Of a stretch of 64,000 nucleotides of DNA, positions 43,004 through 56,000 are shown piece by piece. The number at the start of each line of letters is the position of its first letter. Positions within the stretch are counted from its first letter, which is position 1. The notes under the pieces are model-generated. The model saw nothing but the letters and a program-made list of their open reading frames with translations. It ran no database searches and was not told the origin of the DNA. The position numbers were made by a program, and so were the translations under genes. The DNA comes from Trichosporon coremiiforme (Eukaryota; Basidiomycota; Tremellomycetes; Trichosporonales; Trichosporonaceae), in NCBI GenBank assembly GCA_039545355.1, contig BCJJ01000013.1, forward strand, positions 915,980 to 979,979, written 5' to 3'.

Positions 43004-45576
43004 ATGAACGTTCTTCTCGCTAGAAGAATAGTGAGGACCGATGTTCTGAGGAGAGCGATATCGACGTCGCCGTCGCTCCTCAACGCTGTGAGTACTTCCC
43101 GACGTCCAATTGATTGCCGAGCTAACGTTAGTCCGCCCCTGCTGCGAAGCCGAGGAGCGATGGCTCCAAGAGTTCAGGCGGCCCTTCAAAGTTCGACAAA
43201 AGCCGGATTAGCAAGAGCCGCAAGCCGTCGTTCAACTCGAAGTCGGCGAGGCCGGAGAAGCCCGGGCGGGGCCGCAGTCTTTCCAACTCGCGGAAACCAA
43301 ATCGCCAACCGAAACGAGAGGACGGAGATGAGCGGCCGCGGCGGGAGGTCAGCTTCCGAGACGGAGTATCGCAGTACGGGCTCAAGACAGAGAGTACGCC
43401 GCGGAAATCATGGAAGGCGCGGCCAGGTGCAGTTACGGCGGGAGCTGCTGCAGCTGCGTCTGCCTCTATTGCGGCTGCAACTGCTCCTCGGAGTGACACC
43501 GCAACCGAGGAAGAGAGGGAGCGGCGAATGTTGGACGAAGCCATGGCCGCCGAGGATGGATACAGTCGAAAATCACAAGAGGTCGAGGACCCCCTTGTTG
43601 CCGTCGAGGACATCTTCGAGCCGCTCGAGAAGTCCGTGCTCGCCGCCTCCGACGTCAACATCGTCCCCGTGAAACCTCCCCGAGAAGCCCCGGTTGCTCG
43701 TCTCAGCAATCGTCTTCAGCGCGTTCTCTTCTCACCCGGCGTTCACCACATGCGCGACCCGAGAACTGGTGTATTCAACTTCGATCAGGCGCTCGAGCGT
43801 ATTCCGACGCCTGAGGAGTTCGCCTTCCACCGCTTGCCGCAGTACATCACTGCCAGTCAAGACCCCGAGCTCACCGGCATGGCCGAAACTCATAAGACGC
43901 GGTATACCGGTTCAACAAGTACCCTGACGCAGTCTCTCAGCCAGATTTACTTTACGCTCTCAAACGCTAGGCCTGTGGATACGTCCTCCCTGTCCGCCGA
44001 GTTCCAGGAGCAGCGTCCCGACTTCACCGCCGGAGCTCAACTTCCTGCCCTCATCAACATTCGTCTGCAGGAGAATGGCACGTATGCTATCGACAACGAC
44101 AAGACGCATGGTATCGACAACAACGTGCTCTCCGACTACGGACGCATTCTGGAGAAGCAGCTGACGGCGTCGCCCGAGGATTTCAAACGCTTCCTGAACA
44201 GTGCTCCCGAGAGCGCCGTTCCCGAGTCTGAGCGCACGGAGCGCGAAGCTTATGCTTACAGCAAGAGCGGCAAGCTGCTCATGCGCTCCCAGCTCGACTG
44301 CCAGGACTCGAGACTGCCGGGATCCGGGACGTTTGACATCAAGACCCGAGCCTGCTTCCCGATCCGCCAGGACCGCGCGAACTGGGAGAAGAACGCGGCG
44401 TACACGATCTACAAGCAGCACGGATTCCAGGAGTCCTTCGAGCGCGAGTATTACGATCTCTCTCGGAGTGGTATGCTCAAGTACTGCTTCCAGGCGAGGA
44501 TCGGACAGATGGACGGCATCTTCGTCGCATACCACAACACGAGGACGTTCTTCGGCTTCCAGTACCTGTCGCTCGCCGAGATCGACCGCGTCCTCTTCGG
44601 GTCCACGGAGATGGCCGACCAGGTGTTCCAGCTCTGTGTTGGCTTGATGGAGAAGCTTCTCGATAAGGCCACGGAGCTGTTCCCGAACGAGTCGGTCCAG
44701 ATGTCGCTGCGTCGCCAGGCCACCCAGCGTTCCGATGGCGCCAATGAGCTGATCGCTGTTGTGGGGCCCGTCGGCGGCGAGGATCGTCCTAAGCGGGCGC
44801 TGGCGCTCCGTGTCCAGAACATCCTCGACGGCAAGCCGGTCTCCGCGGAGTCGCTCAAGTTCTCTGAGAACCCCGAGGTGCGCAAGCAGCAGCAGTGGGC
44901 CGTCGACTACACTATCGCCATCTCGCCGGAACACTTCGATGGGCAGGAGGCGGTCCAGACGGAGTGGAACACCATCGTCGGTCTCCTCACCTCAATGAAC
45001 CACCTGTACATCCCCGACGGGAAGACGCGCAAGGAAATGTACCTGGAGGACGGAGCTAAGCTCGGAGCCTCAGCCACTCCCGCGAAGAAGAGCGATGATG
45101 ACGAATCGCTCTTCGGCTCCGAGGACATGGTCGAAGGTCCTCGCACGCAGTGGCGTCTCCCTAGCAAGCGCATCGCCGCCATCCGTGCTATGGCTCAGCA
45201 GTCGGGCCGGCAAGCAGCTGTTCGCGAGGTCTCATGGCCCCAGAGCAGGGAGGGGGACAGCTGGTCTCCCGAGCCCAAGGGCCTTACTGAGGCAGAGCAA
45301 GCCGAGTGGGACGCGAAGGTCGCAAAGGATCTGAAGGAGCTTCTGGCCAGGCACCACGCCGAGAAGATGGAGTACTTCGCTGCCAAGAGGGCGGCTGCTC
45401 AAGCGAAGCGAGCTAAGGACGCGCCTCATTTCGATGCCCGGGAAGAGGAGGCCGATGTCGCGATGGAACCATCCCGGAAGAACCAGGGGCAGAAGAAGAA
45501 CCCCGCCAACGCGGGGAAGAAGAGTGAAGCTGAGCCGGAGGTACCTGTGGTATCTTGCGCCTGGCCCAGATTATAG
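43004..45576 (+). CDS. PET127: Mitochondrial RNA-processing protein PET127
   Basis: Membrane-associated mitochondrial protein required for 5' processing and turnover of mitochondrial RNAs, assigned to the PD-(D/E)XK nuclease superfamily. Exons 43004-43087 and 43132-45576 (44-nt intron with a TAG acceptor) give 842 residues. Residues 1-28 (MNVLLARRIVRTDVLRRAIS...) form an Arg-rich mitochondrial targeting sequence. A long basic Ser/Arg/Lys-rich linker follows. The conserved core starts near residue 225 (RVLFSPGVHHMRDPRTGVFNFD) and includes YTGSTSTLTQSLSQIYF and the candidate nuclease motif LDCQD...GTFDIKTRA with Asp430-Ile-Lys432. The C-terminus is Ala/Lys/Glu-rich. Confidence 0.93.
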
Positions 45577-45709
45577 ACATCTATGTTGTACATTGTACGC
45601 CTATGCACATTCCATCACCCATCTGTCTTTCATCCTCGGCAGCCGCGGCGCTGACTGCCAGTGACCCGGTCATGGGCATCATCTCGAAGGTCGCCGCCAC
45701 CAGAGATCC

Positions 45710-45728
45710 CACGTGTGAGGTCACGTGA
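45710..45728. promoter_or_regulatory. Two CACGTG boxes upstream of the SYLF gene
   Basis: CACGTG at 45710-45715 and TCACGTGA at 45721-45728, about 110 bases before the ATG at 45833. The spacing is similar to the pair between SEM1 and PET127. Confidence 0.45.
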
Positions 45729-45832
45729 TAGGGCATTGTCCGGCCCATCTCGAGTGACGTCGCCGGCGCTGCGGTGCATCTTGAGCAAGCGCTTCGCCAC
45801 CGTCATCTTACCCATCGATAAACATCACCATC

Positions 45833-48066
45833 ATGCCAGGCTTCGCCGACTTCCTTGGAAAGGTCAAGACTCAAGCTGCTCATGTCGGCCAGCAGGCCAG
45901 TGCCTTCGCGCAGGTGCGTATCGATGAATTCCCACGCGCTGTATCGAGTCTCTCGTTTCCGGCTCGCTGATGAGCTCGGTCATCGCCGCAAAATCATGAC
46001 CACCTAAGCGATCCAGGTTGAGGGGGATTGGCTGACGATACAGGAGGGCAGCACGCGTGCTATGGCCGGCGGTTCGAGTCTGATGCAGTCTTTCTCTCTG
46101 CCGGGCGAGTGTGACAAGGCCGCTAAGATCCTTAGGAGCTTCCTTGGTTTGTTGATAGCAGGCTGGGGTGCCCGAGAACTCTGAATTGACAACAGCCGAC
46201 CCCTGGAAGCCGGAGAGCGCTCTGAACGCTGTCCCCAAGGACGTTCTGCTCAAGTGTAAAGGTGTGTTGAGAATTTACAGATAGGCTGCTGCGTAGCGAA
46301 GCACAACCGTCAATGCCTCAAACACGGACGTGCGAATGCGGGTGCTGACTAGCTTAGGTATTGCTGTCTTCACCATCGTGAAGGCTGGATTCGTCTTCTC
46401 TGGAAAGGCGGGCTCGGGTATCGTCGTCGCCCGTCTCCCCGACGGTAGCTGGAGCGCGCCTAGCTGCATTGCGACGGCCGGTAAGTAGCAGCGTAATCGG
46501 CCGAATGAGGTCTAACGACAGGCGTCGGATGGGGTCTTCAGATTGGTGCAGACCTTACAGAGGTTGTGATGATTCTCAACTCTGATGAGGCCGTCAAGGC
46601 CTTCTCCCGCGGAGGTAACGTGACCATTGGTGGAAGCATCAGTGCGGCGGCCGGACCGATCGGCACGGGCGGACAGGTAGCCGCCAGCATGGTCAACCCC
46701 GCACCGATCTTCAGCTACTCTCGTTCAAAGGGTGAGTGGGCGTTGTCCTCGTTGATCTGGTGATTGGCACAGGCGAGAGGGGTTGATCACCCCAAGTGGT
46801 GTTAAGAGGTGTCCGATCCGACCCACAGGTCCCCGATCACGGACTGAATCTCCTTGACCGGACGTGATGTACGGGAGTCGACTGCGCGGGCAAGGCACTC
46901 CACATGCGGTGCATACCATTGCCTCGGTCTCGTTTGTCCCAACTAGCCACATGGTTAGTGGATCCACAAATGGCAGCGCTGGATGTGCAGGTTCAAGGTG
47001 ATTCAACCTTAGAACCTTTCCATTAAGCGAGGAATGTGGATTGCGACAACGATTCAGCTTGCAGCCATACCTCGTGCTTCCATGTGGCTTGCAAGCATCT
47101 CAGTGGCACAGGTACAAGTTGAAATTATTACCAGGTCCTGTGCAAGCGATAAGTGCATTGACGGAGTGCATTCCGCTCCTCGCTTATCCGAAATGCGCAC
47201 GTTGGTCCGACGGGTCGGACATGTCGGGGCCCGTCGCCAGCCCCGCGTAAGCATGTGCTCAGCTTGTCTAACACATTCGCGGACGCTGAAAGTTACCGGG
47301 TCGCAGAGTTGCGCGCTGTAGCCTTGCGCAGCATCCCGCGGCATTGCCTTGCTCTCGCTTGGACGAAATTTGTATCTCGCTCGCAGGAGGATGTCGCCGA
47401 GGCATGTCTCTTGCGCAGAGAGGTGCCGTATTCTTCCTAGCGAGAGGAGGTATATGCTCTGTCATGCACGGGCTACAGCTCGGCCAGTCACTGCTATGGA
47501 CGGCCGATCACAGACGAGGGACCCCTTATCGGGCACAATGGCGTTCGACGTCGATCTCTCTAACGCCACAGGTCTCTTTGCCGGACTCGCGCTGGACGGT
47601 ACAATCCTTGTTGAGCGTTACGACGCCAACAGGGACTTCTACGGCAGCAACGTCTCTACCACTGACATTCTGAGGTGAGTTCATTGATTCCGAACAGATC
47701 GACGGCTAGTTTCGGAACGGAAAGCAACTGACGGGAACAGTGGACGTGTTCCTGCACCCGAGATCGCCTCGCCCATGTACGACGTCATTGAAGGTATGTT
47801 ACACCTAAGCGAAGGAGAAACCCAAGCGAGACTGTCCTTATATGGCAGTCTCGATGAATGTAATGAGATTCGCTGACATGCTAGCCGCCGAGGGACTGGA
47901 CGAGAGTGGCCTGCCGGACAGCGCATACGTGCCAGGAGCGCCCGGGGAGAGTACAGCGGTTCCTCCCGCCAACGCTGACGCTTCGGCCCACACCGGCGCC
48001 GCTCCGAGCGAGAGCGCCGACACGGCCAGCAAGCCAGTTTTCGACTCTGCGGGAGCCCACAGTTGA
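45833..48066 (+). CDS. SYLF-domain protein, Ysc84/SH3YL1-like without SH3
   Basis: The SYLF domain binds phosphoinositides and F-actin; Ysc84-type proteins act at endocytic actin patches. Eight exons (45833-45913, 46044-46146, 46196-46261, 46358-46480, 46522-46731, 47572-47674, 47741-47793, 47885-48066) join in phase to 306 residues. Core signatures are CDKAAKILRSF, KGIAVFTIVKAGFVFSGKAGSG, GWGLQIGADLTEVVMILNS, the Gly-rich GGSISAAAGPIGTGG, and YSRSKG|LFAGLALDG. The C-terminus is Ala/Ser/Pro-rich (GAPGESTAVPPANADASAH) and, unlike yeast Ysc84, no SH3 domain follows. Intron 5 (46732-47571) is 840 nt, against 36-130 nt for the others. Confidence 0.92.
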
Positions 48067-51000
48067 AAGGATCGGCTTCAATTCGCCCTTAATATCAGGT
48101 ACTGGTGAGCTACGTGCGACACACGTACGCCTTCAGTTGTGTTACTACCGGCGCCCGGAATGGTGATCTTACAAGTAATGAGCTAGTAACGAACAGGTGC
48201 ATGCAACGTAAAGGGGGTCAGAAACAACTGGCGCTCTTGTGTATCCATGCACCAAGCGAGGGTGTTTGTAATCATGATATGTCAGAGGCCCTTGCTGTGC
48301 TCCGTATTGCGATACCTCACACACCATCCTCTGCGGGGTACTGCCGAAAATGCCGAGGCGGAGTCAGTTGTCTCGGCGCCGTCGGCGTGGACCTACGCTC
48401 CTCCGCACTGGAGTTGTCCGTTCGTGTTCGGACTCGGAGGCGGCGGTGCTGTTATTCGCCGTATCCTCCCACCAGGAAGAACGTTAGTCGCGTGGGGGGT
48501 GACGTTCTTGGCGAGAGAAGCGATAATCCACCGATCGCCGTTGGCATTTTGATTCCTCCATCCTCCCCACCCAGCTTCTGAACCACGGATCTGGAACTAC
48601 GGCCACGAACTTCTGGGCCGCCTTCTGAACCTAGAATGTGCAAAACCTAACTCTCCTGCAGAAGTGCGGCGCTACCATAGGTCGCTCCCTCCGAACGCGG
48701 CGTGGGGGAGCGCGTCGTTGTCTGTCTCGGGCGGAAGGGCAGAACAGCAGGGAAGCCGAAGCCGAAGCGAACATAGTCTTGGCTGCGTTCCGCGAGATTT
48801 CGAGTGGCTGCGGTACGTTGACGCGGACGAAGTCAGAACTCTGCGATGCGGTATGTCGAGTGCACCAAGATTGCACTCAATGATGAAGCCTCGGGGTGCT
48901 TGCTACTTTGGTTGCAACCGAGGTATGCCACCGCCCGTGGTGGGGTGCTGTCAAGCCTCGCTTGACCACGCCTGCAGTTAAAAGTACAGCATGTGGGGAC
49001 CAAAAGGAGGAATGCACACCAAGTGGTGAGGTCTGCCCGTACCCTTGCGGTCCACAGGCTTCTCCTCGTCCGCTGCTTCTGCAGTCCTCTTGATGTTCCT
49101 GCAACATCTGCCTGGTGAATGGACATGGTAGGGGAGGGGTGGTCATCAAACCACCGACCCACTCGTTTGATGTTCAGGGTTGCTGCTTCCCGGGCGAGCC
49201 TCCAGCCTGGGCCAGACGACCTTGACGTTTGATGAGGCTTGGCTGGTTGTCTCGTGTAAATGGCGCAATTCACCCTGACCGTCCTTACGGCCCCTACGGG
49301 CCCGACTCTTTTCACCGATCGCGCCATACCGTGATGCATTCCTAACGCCCCGTAATTGGTTCTGCCGTCAGCGGCGTTGAGAGCTGCGGATCAGCGGACT
49401 ACTGTATGCAGCGGTCGTGCAGTTAATCGTCGTGGGGGGCCGTGGGGGCGGCGCATGAGCGCATGATCGCATGAGCGCACGAGCGCATGAGCGGACGGGC
49501 GTCCCGCAACGCCGCACGTAGACCGGACGCCACACTTTCATTTGGGCCATTCAGTCAGAAGTTACTGCGACACAGCGGACACGCACCACGCACAAGAGCG
49601 CACAGAAGCCCTCCAGTGCCTCGCGTGATGAGATCAAAGTGGCTTGAGTGTGAATGTACCTCATTCCTCACCAAAGGCAGGTCAATGGAAAGTGCTCTCA
49701 GCCACAAGGCACATTCTGTATGGTCTACTTCTGCTTTGATAACAGGTTCGGTCTAAGATAACTGAACCGGCGGCACTGGAGGCTCGAGAGGTTGAAGCTT
49801 GTGCTGTAAAGGGCACACGACGTTGGCACAGTGTACACGTCTCCATGTCACTGTTCTGCGAGTGTTACTCGCTTTCTGAGCGCGCTCGGTTTGCGCCCAC
49901 ATTGGAAAATGCATTGCGGTCGAGAGTCTCCGGTGGCAGCTGTCTTCCATGCGATGCTGCCGTAAGAACTGCCTCCGAGCTCCCGCGCTCCGAGTTACGT
50001 TCCCTTGCGCGAGGAACACCTGGAGGAACGCGCAGGAAGGAGGGAGGAACCCGAAAAGTAGTCGCTGGAATCTGAAGCTTCCATCGTGCCGTGTGCGTTG
50101 TGCCGTGTTATGCCGTCGTGCCGTTGTGCCGAGATTGGTGCGGAGTGCGTGTGTCCGGTCTGCCGCTGCCATCTGGCCAGTCAGGCCCGCCCCAACGAGC
50201 CCCAGGTGGGGTACGTCGAGCCAGCTCGTGAGGTCCGTCAGGTCCGGCGACAGGCTCCGACGCGAAGAGTGACACAGAACAGCGGTGCCGACAAGAACAC
50301 CCGCACACATATGCCCTGCACGGAGCGTACCGCTGTTTCTCGTGCTGACGTGCCCCAGTACCTGTACGCATGGCGGTGAGTCCCGATGCCCAGCCTGCCT
50401 GGCCTGCCAAGGTGGCTCAGATGGCTCAGCTGTTTCGCCTCTGTGCATCTGGCCCCACCTGGCCCAGAAGAAGTTTCAAGGAACGAACGTTTAGAGTTGG
50501 GCTCTTTTCAAGCCGTAGTCGTACACCCCAAATTATCTACGACCACGGAGGTGAACGTAGCTGTGATTTGTCCTGGGGTCGGAGCAACGGCATGACAGCT
50601 GTACCAGCATAGCGCAGACCCGCCGTGCCGAGGCGAGTGCCGAGGTGAGGAATCTCCGTGGCCGCACTCGCCTATGCGCTACACACTCCGAGGCCCCTGC
50701 TTGCCTGCTTCCTCTACTGGCGGAGCAACGGTATCGCTAGGTTCCGATCGACGGCCATGTCGTGATCGTGACTACTGCCGTTGGCCTGGTGGCTGCCGTG
50801 GCGCCGGATGTGCCGTAGGCACTTCTGCATACCGTGGTGCACACCGAAACGCGGGGTAAAAATTTTGCATGGTTTCCTGGCTCCCCCATCCAGACATCGA
50901 CCGTGGACACTGCCGTGCATTACCGCCAAGCAATTTGATGCCAGACACGTCCCGGTAGATGACAGGAGGCGCGCTGATCGTTACATGCAGGGACGATCGC

Positions 51001-52175
51001 CCGACGATCGCTCTACCCATGCCACCAGCAAATTTGCTTGGTTTACCCCTCATTCTTGTCACCGTCAATACTCAACCATTACATACCTACTAACGTCCGC
51101 TAGTCCGCTCAATCTGACACACGGCATGAGTTGTGCATCCACCGAGACATGGCAAACCCGGTCAACCTACCGGACCGAACCGCACTCCAGCAGACGTTGC
51201 CTGTCTCTAGCAACAGACGAAAGGAGCGCAGGGCCCGGTTTTGCGGGGTAACGTATTGCGGAGGGCTTGAAATTAAGACCAATGAATATCTGTCCCCTAA
51301 GTCCTTGGTCTTAGAGCCCCAGCGGTGCTTGCTGCCAGTGAGGTTTGGCTGGTGTTCTCTGACACGCGGCGCTGGGCAGGGAGTCGTACTAGAAAACGTT
51401 ACGGCATCCGTTGCCAGAGCGACCCTGCGACGGACTGGTTTATCCTGCAGGACGGTAGAACGTCCTGTCAGGAACGGCTGAATAGCTGACCTGCCTGAGC
51501 CGCCTGAGCTGTGGTGCCTTGTTACAGGTCAGTTGGCCAGAGCCAGAGCCAACGATGTGCGATTGGGCTCGCGAGCAGAGCCCCTGGCTTTTTGGGATCC
51601 TCGGCCCTCGCTCGCTCGCTCGCGGACTTTGACGATTGTAACGACATGTTTCGTATCAGAACTAGAGTTCGTCCTCAGGGCTAGGGTACAGCCAAAATTA
51701 GTGTGATCTGCTTCCCCTACGCCTTTCAGCTCCCAAACCCCCACCCCCACCCCAGGACCAGGACCATCTGGACCTGACAGGACCCAGCGGTCAAGAGGGT
51801 CAGGAGCATAACCGCCCAGGACGGCCTAGCCTTCCAGGCTTGGCGGCCCAGGCTTCCGCCAGCAAACCCAGACATCAATTCAGAGCAGAGGCGACTGCCT
51901 GTGGCCTGTATCGCCTGAGAGCCCACAGCCAGCATGGATTGCGAAACCCATCGCCAGATGCCGATGACGGACCAGAATGCGGTCTCGCCGCAGAATATAC
52001 ATAACCAGCTGTTACATGTCTCTTCAGCACCCCCCAAAAACAACACCCACGGCCTCCTCACACCAAAGCCAATATCTCCTAGCACTGTATCATCTCTTAT
52101 CATCTATCTACCCTAGCCTGTACTACCTCTCCACACTCTACCTCGCAAAATACCCCCCACCCTAAACACATCATC
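48067..52175. other. 4.1-kb gene-poor stretch
   Basis: No supported coding sequence. An imperfect GCATGAGC-type tandem repeat lies at about 49452-49495. The last 200 bases are pyrimidine-rich and form the likely promoter/leader of the gene at 52176. No tRNA or transposon signatures seen. Confidence 0.45.
49452..49495. repeat. Imperfect tandem repeat (GCATGAGC type)
   Basis: Four to five imperfect copies of an 8-10-bp unit GCGCATGA / GCGCACGA in noncoding DNA. Confidence 0.65.
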
Positions 52176-53030
52176 ATGGACTTCGACATGGACGGATGGT
52201 CGCCTATGGCTCCCGGCGCCTGGGACCTTGACATTCCTACCACCCTCTATCACGAGCCCACTGTCTTCGACAACGACCTCTCCCTCCCCCCCGCTCCTCT
52301 TCTTGTTTCCAAGGAGTGGATGAAGCCTAAAGAGCACTACATCGGAGCCCTCTCCCTCACCGGCTTCGCCGCGGAGATCAAGGAGGAGGAGGCTATCAGT
52401 GTCGACAACACGAGTGAGGGATCCCAGAGCGACGACTTTGACGAGTCTCCTGCTCCCCTTTCTCCCCACTTCACCCCCTCTATCCTTCACGCCCCTCGCC
52501 TCAGCTACCGGCCTCTTCTCCAGTCCCCTTCCGCGTTTGACGACGAGGAGTTCTGCGAGCCCTCTCCCACTCCTTCAGTTCACGCCGAGGGCAGCCGCGC
52601 CCCGCTTCCTACCGGCTACTGTGCGCTTGGTCTCCAGTTCACGACGGATGCCGACGCCTTCCCTTCGCCTCCCCCGTCTCCCTCTCCCCGGGGTCGCCGG
52701 AGGACGCGCACCCCCGCTCCTGAGATCGAGGCCGAGCACCGCGAGCGCTCCGGCCGCCCCGAGCCGCGACGAGCCTGCTCTGAGCACCACCAGTCCGACC
52801 TGCAGTCGCGCGTTGCCATGTGGCGCGGCGAGGTCGCTGCCGCTACGACTGTCTCGACGACGCTGCCGAATCCCTCGACCATGGAGCTCGCCCAGCCGGC
52901 CGACATGGACTCGCTCTCGCGCTCGTCTCTGCACGTTCGCGCCATCAGCGAGGAGCTCGACCCCTGGTCGGCCCGCATTGGTCGCTCGCGCGGCCGTGCG
53001 CTCAACCTCCCCTCCGGACGCCGCTTCTAA
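52176..53030 (+). CDS. Intronless low-complexity protein of unknown function
   Basis: I do not recognise this 284-residue protein. It starts acidic and Trp-containing (MDFDMDGWSPMAPGAWDLDI), has an acidic Ser-rich stretch (EEEAISVDNTSEGSQSDDFDE), Pro/Ser-rich runs (FPSPPPSPSPRGRR), and an Arg-rich C-terminus (ARIGRSRGRALNLPSGRRF). No signal peptide, membrane segment or folded domain is evident. The frame is supported by strong C-ending codon bias, a pyrimidine-rich leader, an ATG right after ACATCATC, and the absence of competing frames of comparable composition. The acidic Trp/Asp-rich N-terminus with a basic C-terminus would suit a transcriptional regulator, which is only a guess. It lacks introns in an otherwise intron-rich neighbourhood. 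Confidence 0.7.
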   Translation: MDFDMDGWSPMAPGAWDLDIPTTLYHEPTVFDNDLSLPPAPLLVSKEWMKPKEHYIGALSLTGFAAEIKEEEAISVDNTSEGSQSDDFDESPAPLSPHFTPSILHAPRLSYRPLLQSPSAFDDEEFCEPSPTPSVHAEGSRAPLPTGYCALGLQFTTDADAFPSPPPSPSPRGRRRTRTPAPEIEAEHRERSGRPEPRRACSEHHQSDLQSRVAMWRGEVAAATTVSTTLPNPSTMELAQPADMDSLSRSSLHVRAISEELDPWSARIGRSRGRALNLPSGRRF

Positions 53031-56000
53031 GCACCGATCGCTGCCTAGTTTGTTCTCCCTGACTCGGATCCAACTCTCTGCAGAGGGCGCCTAGCGTAGA
53101 ACCACTGCGATCGCATACCATACGGGTCGCTTTCCCTAGACCCTCTCGCACCTCCCCACCTCCCCCACACGTCGCCACCAGCAGCACGCTGTCCACACGC
53201 ACCCAGCAACCAGCATTCAGCATTTTTCCTCTTGGGCACTCGGTTCCTTCAACGGTTACACCCAGAAACATGGACAATTCCCCGCAACGACAGTTATCCA
53301 CGCAACTTAGGGCATAAGCCACCCACACATACACCATCGCGCATTTTGGACGCCCGTAGTGAATCATCATTCGCCGGCGCTCCCGTTGTATCATAGAATC
53401 ATGCATTTGTCTCAATTAGTCCTCTACCTTTACTTGCTGCCTTCTCTGGCCGTTGCGCCTCCTAACGCCTCACGGTACTTCTACTCCTGAGTCCATAGCT
53501 GCGCTCGGTTTCGACTATCGCTTGCAGCATATCTGACCGATGTTATCTCTCGGTCGGTTGGACGTTGTGGTGCACCCGGTTGGTCGGTCGGTCAGCTGAC
53601 GTTAGACGTCGGTTCGGTTTGGGTCGCGAAAATTACGACCATGGTCCGGTCGGGGCCATCAGCCCTCACGGTCCCCACACGGTCCACGTACGGTTACGGG
53701 TGTTCCTCACGTACTCACGTCGCACTCTCTCCGCGCCGGATTCCAGCCCTCGCTCAGAGATACCAAGTAGACCCCGTGAGGTGTTTGAGGTCCTCGTCGG
53801 TTGGGGACCGACGTGGCTGCTCGGAATGTCCTCACTGTCCACTCCTCTCCTCACCCCCTCAGCCACCGCAGCCACCTCCAGAGAAGGCGTACAAGGCACA
53901 CACAACTACTGATACTGACTTCATGAGGACAAGGAACGTGGGCGCGGGGCACGGAGGTCGAAAGGACCCACGGATAAACAGCTTGTGCCTCCTGCAGGGT
54001 TTGGAAGAAGGTTGTGAACATGTATCTTGCTCGTGCACTGAATGCAGCCAACCCCTTGCGCCCAGACACACCAACGTGAGCGGACAGGATCGGACCGTGC
54101 ACCCCATGTTTTGCTATCGTTGGAAGCCATCACGCTATCGCAAATGCCCCTGGCAACACCGTCAGCCAATGCTCTTGCCCCGCCATGACTAGCATTCGGT
54201 CCTGCATATCGCACCAAAGGACCTCAGGCATCTACTGGCCTTATCGGACGTTTCGCCAAGCTCTTCAGCAGGGTGGGGAAGCACGCCATGCTCCAAGTGC
54301 GGCATTCTTGCCAAGCCCAGCTGATAACTCGTGATAGCGGTCCGAGCGTCGAGTGCCAGCCTCGTTGCAAGTCCGTTGCGGTGGTCGCCGTGTTGCACAA
54401 CGGGGCGGCGCTCGCCTCAGACGGACGCTGGCGCAAGCCAAGGTTACTACCCTATTGAGTGTAGCGGTGGCGCCGCGGTGATGCCCCGTACCGACGTAGT
54501 GGTCCGGAAGCGAGCAGTTGCTACGTGCAGAAAAGGGATCGCGGCTTCGTTCGCTGGAGGACAACCGCGCTGTACCGTTGCGCGCCGGCATGGCCCGGGC
54601 CAACCTCGGAAATTTGCGTGTTGCAAGCAGCAAGCAGCATGCATTGGTTGTATCAAAGAGTGGGTGCCGAGCTCCATGGAACTGTCGCGCGACCACATGC
54701 CCCGGCCCTGCCGCGTGACGAACGAGGGAGGCGTTCTGCACGGTCCGTAACGAGGCCTCAACCAGTTTCTCGGATCTCGGCGCCGGCCCATGTCTCATCT
54801 CGGCTTCATGCGGAAGGGTTTGTCTTTCAGCCCCCTTCTCGGTGTCAGAAAGTTCAGCAATTGCAAGCAAGACAACATTCCAGCCAACACAGTGGGACAG
54901 TAGTGGACTGAAAGTGCCCTCCAGGCCACGCATGTGGCAACTCCGATCTCCTGTTCTGGGAATGCAAGCATCCTTTGCTTTAGACTGTCGATTGCGATCG
55001 GAAAATTTCTCGACGCTGCATTAACCGAGGCGTCGCGGCGTCGAGCAAGTGAGGAGAAGCACTCGGAAAACGTGCGCGCCAGCGTTGGTTTAGTTCAGGA
55101 CGCTTGGGCCCAAGCTTGCGCTAGCCGGACCACGTTCCGACGGAAGCCGAAGCGTGGTGCACCCCGTGATTTTGGTGAAATGGGCATGTCCTGAGAGGGG
55201 CTGGCGGCCTGGAGGACGTCGTCTTCGTGAGGAGTACCCCCTGCGGCGTGAGTGCACTCGAGAAGCGCCGAGGGAGGCTAGGCAGGTCGTCGGGTCATGC
55301 GCCGGCTTTTGCTTCATCCGTGACATCACCCAGTGCTGAGAAAAAATCGGGCCCAATGATCGTACCTAGCGTGCAAGAAGATCGAAAAACTTGAGAATGC
55401 CGCAGGTATCAGATTGCGAGATCAAGCAGAGAGCGGACCGTCGCTCCCGCACGTGCATCGCTCGCTCATGTGATTGCGCGATTGTCTGCTGCAGTGAGCT
55501 TGGGTGTGGCCGCAGCGCCTCAGTGCCTTTGTGGCTTGGGGACAAGGATTTTCCTTTCGGATCCCGTCGTCGAGGAGTTTATCCAGCGTCCCTTTGGACC
55601 CTCGGTGGGTATTCTCCTCAACTGTGGTAACCTCCGAAGGACTGTCGTCGTGCGCTGGGACATGGGACACATATTCCCACCAATCAGCCACTGTACAGTT
55701 CGTCACGGGTGCTGGACCCCTTGCGCTAAAGTTGATATCGGACGAACAACGCCTGTCGTCCCTTCGACCCTCGCCCCGCACGGAAGCTATACCATCTCCC
55801 CCACGTAATACCAGGTTTGCCGGCCGGTTTGCCTGCTCTCCTAGCAGCTCAGGAGAGTGTGATGCCGAGCCCTGCAGGAAGGCAAGTGCAGACTTTTTGC
55901 TGTAAGAACCTATCTTGCTTTTTTCCTCGAGCCCCTCGTGGCCCACGAGGGTGCCTTGCCCGTCTCGCCTGGCTCCTCCTGATCTAGTCGAACCTTTCTG

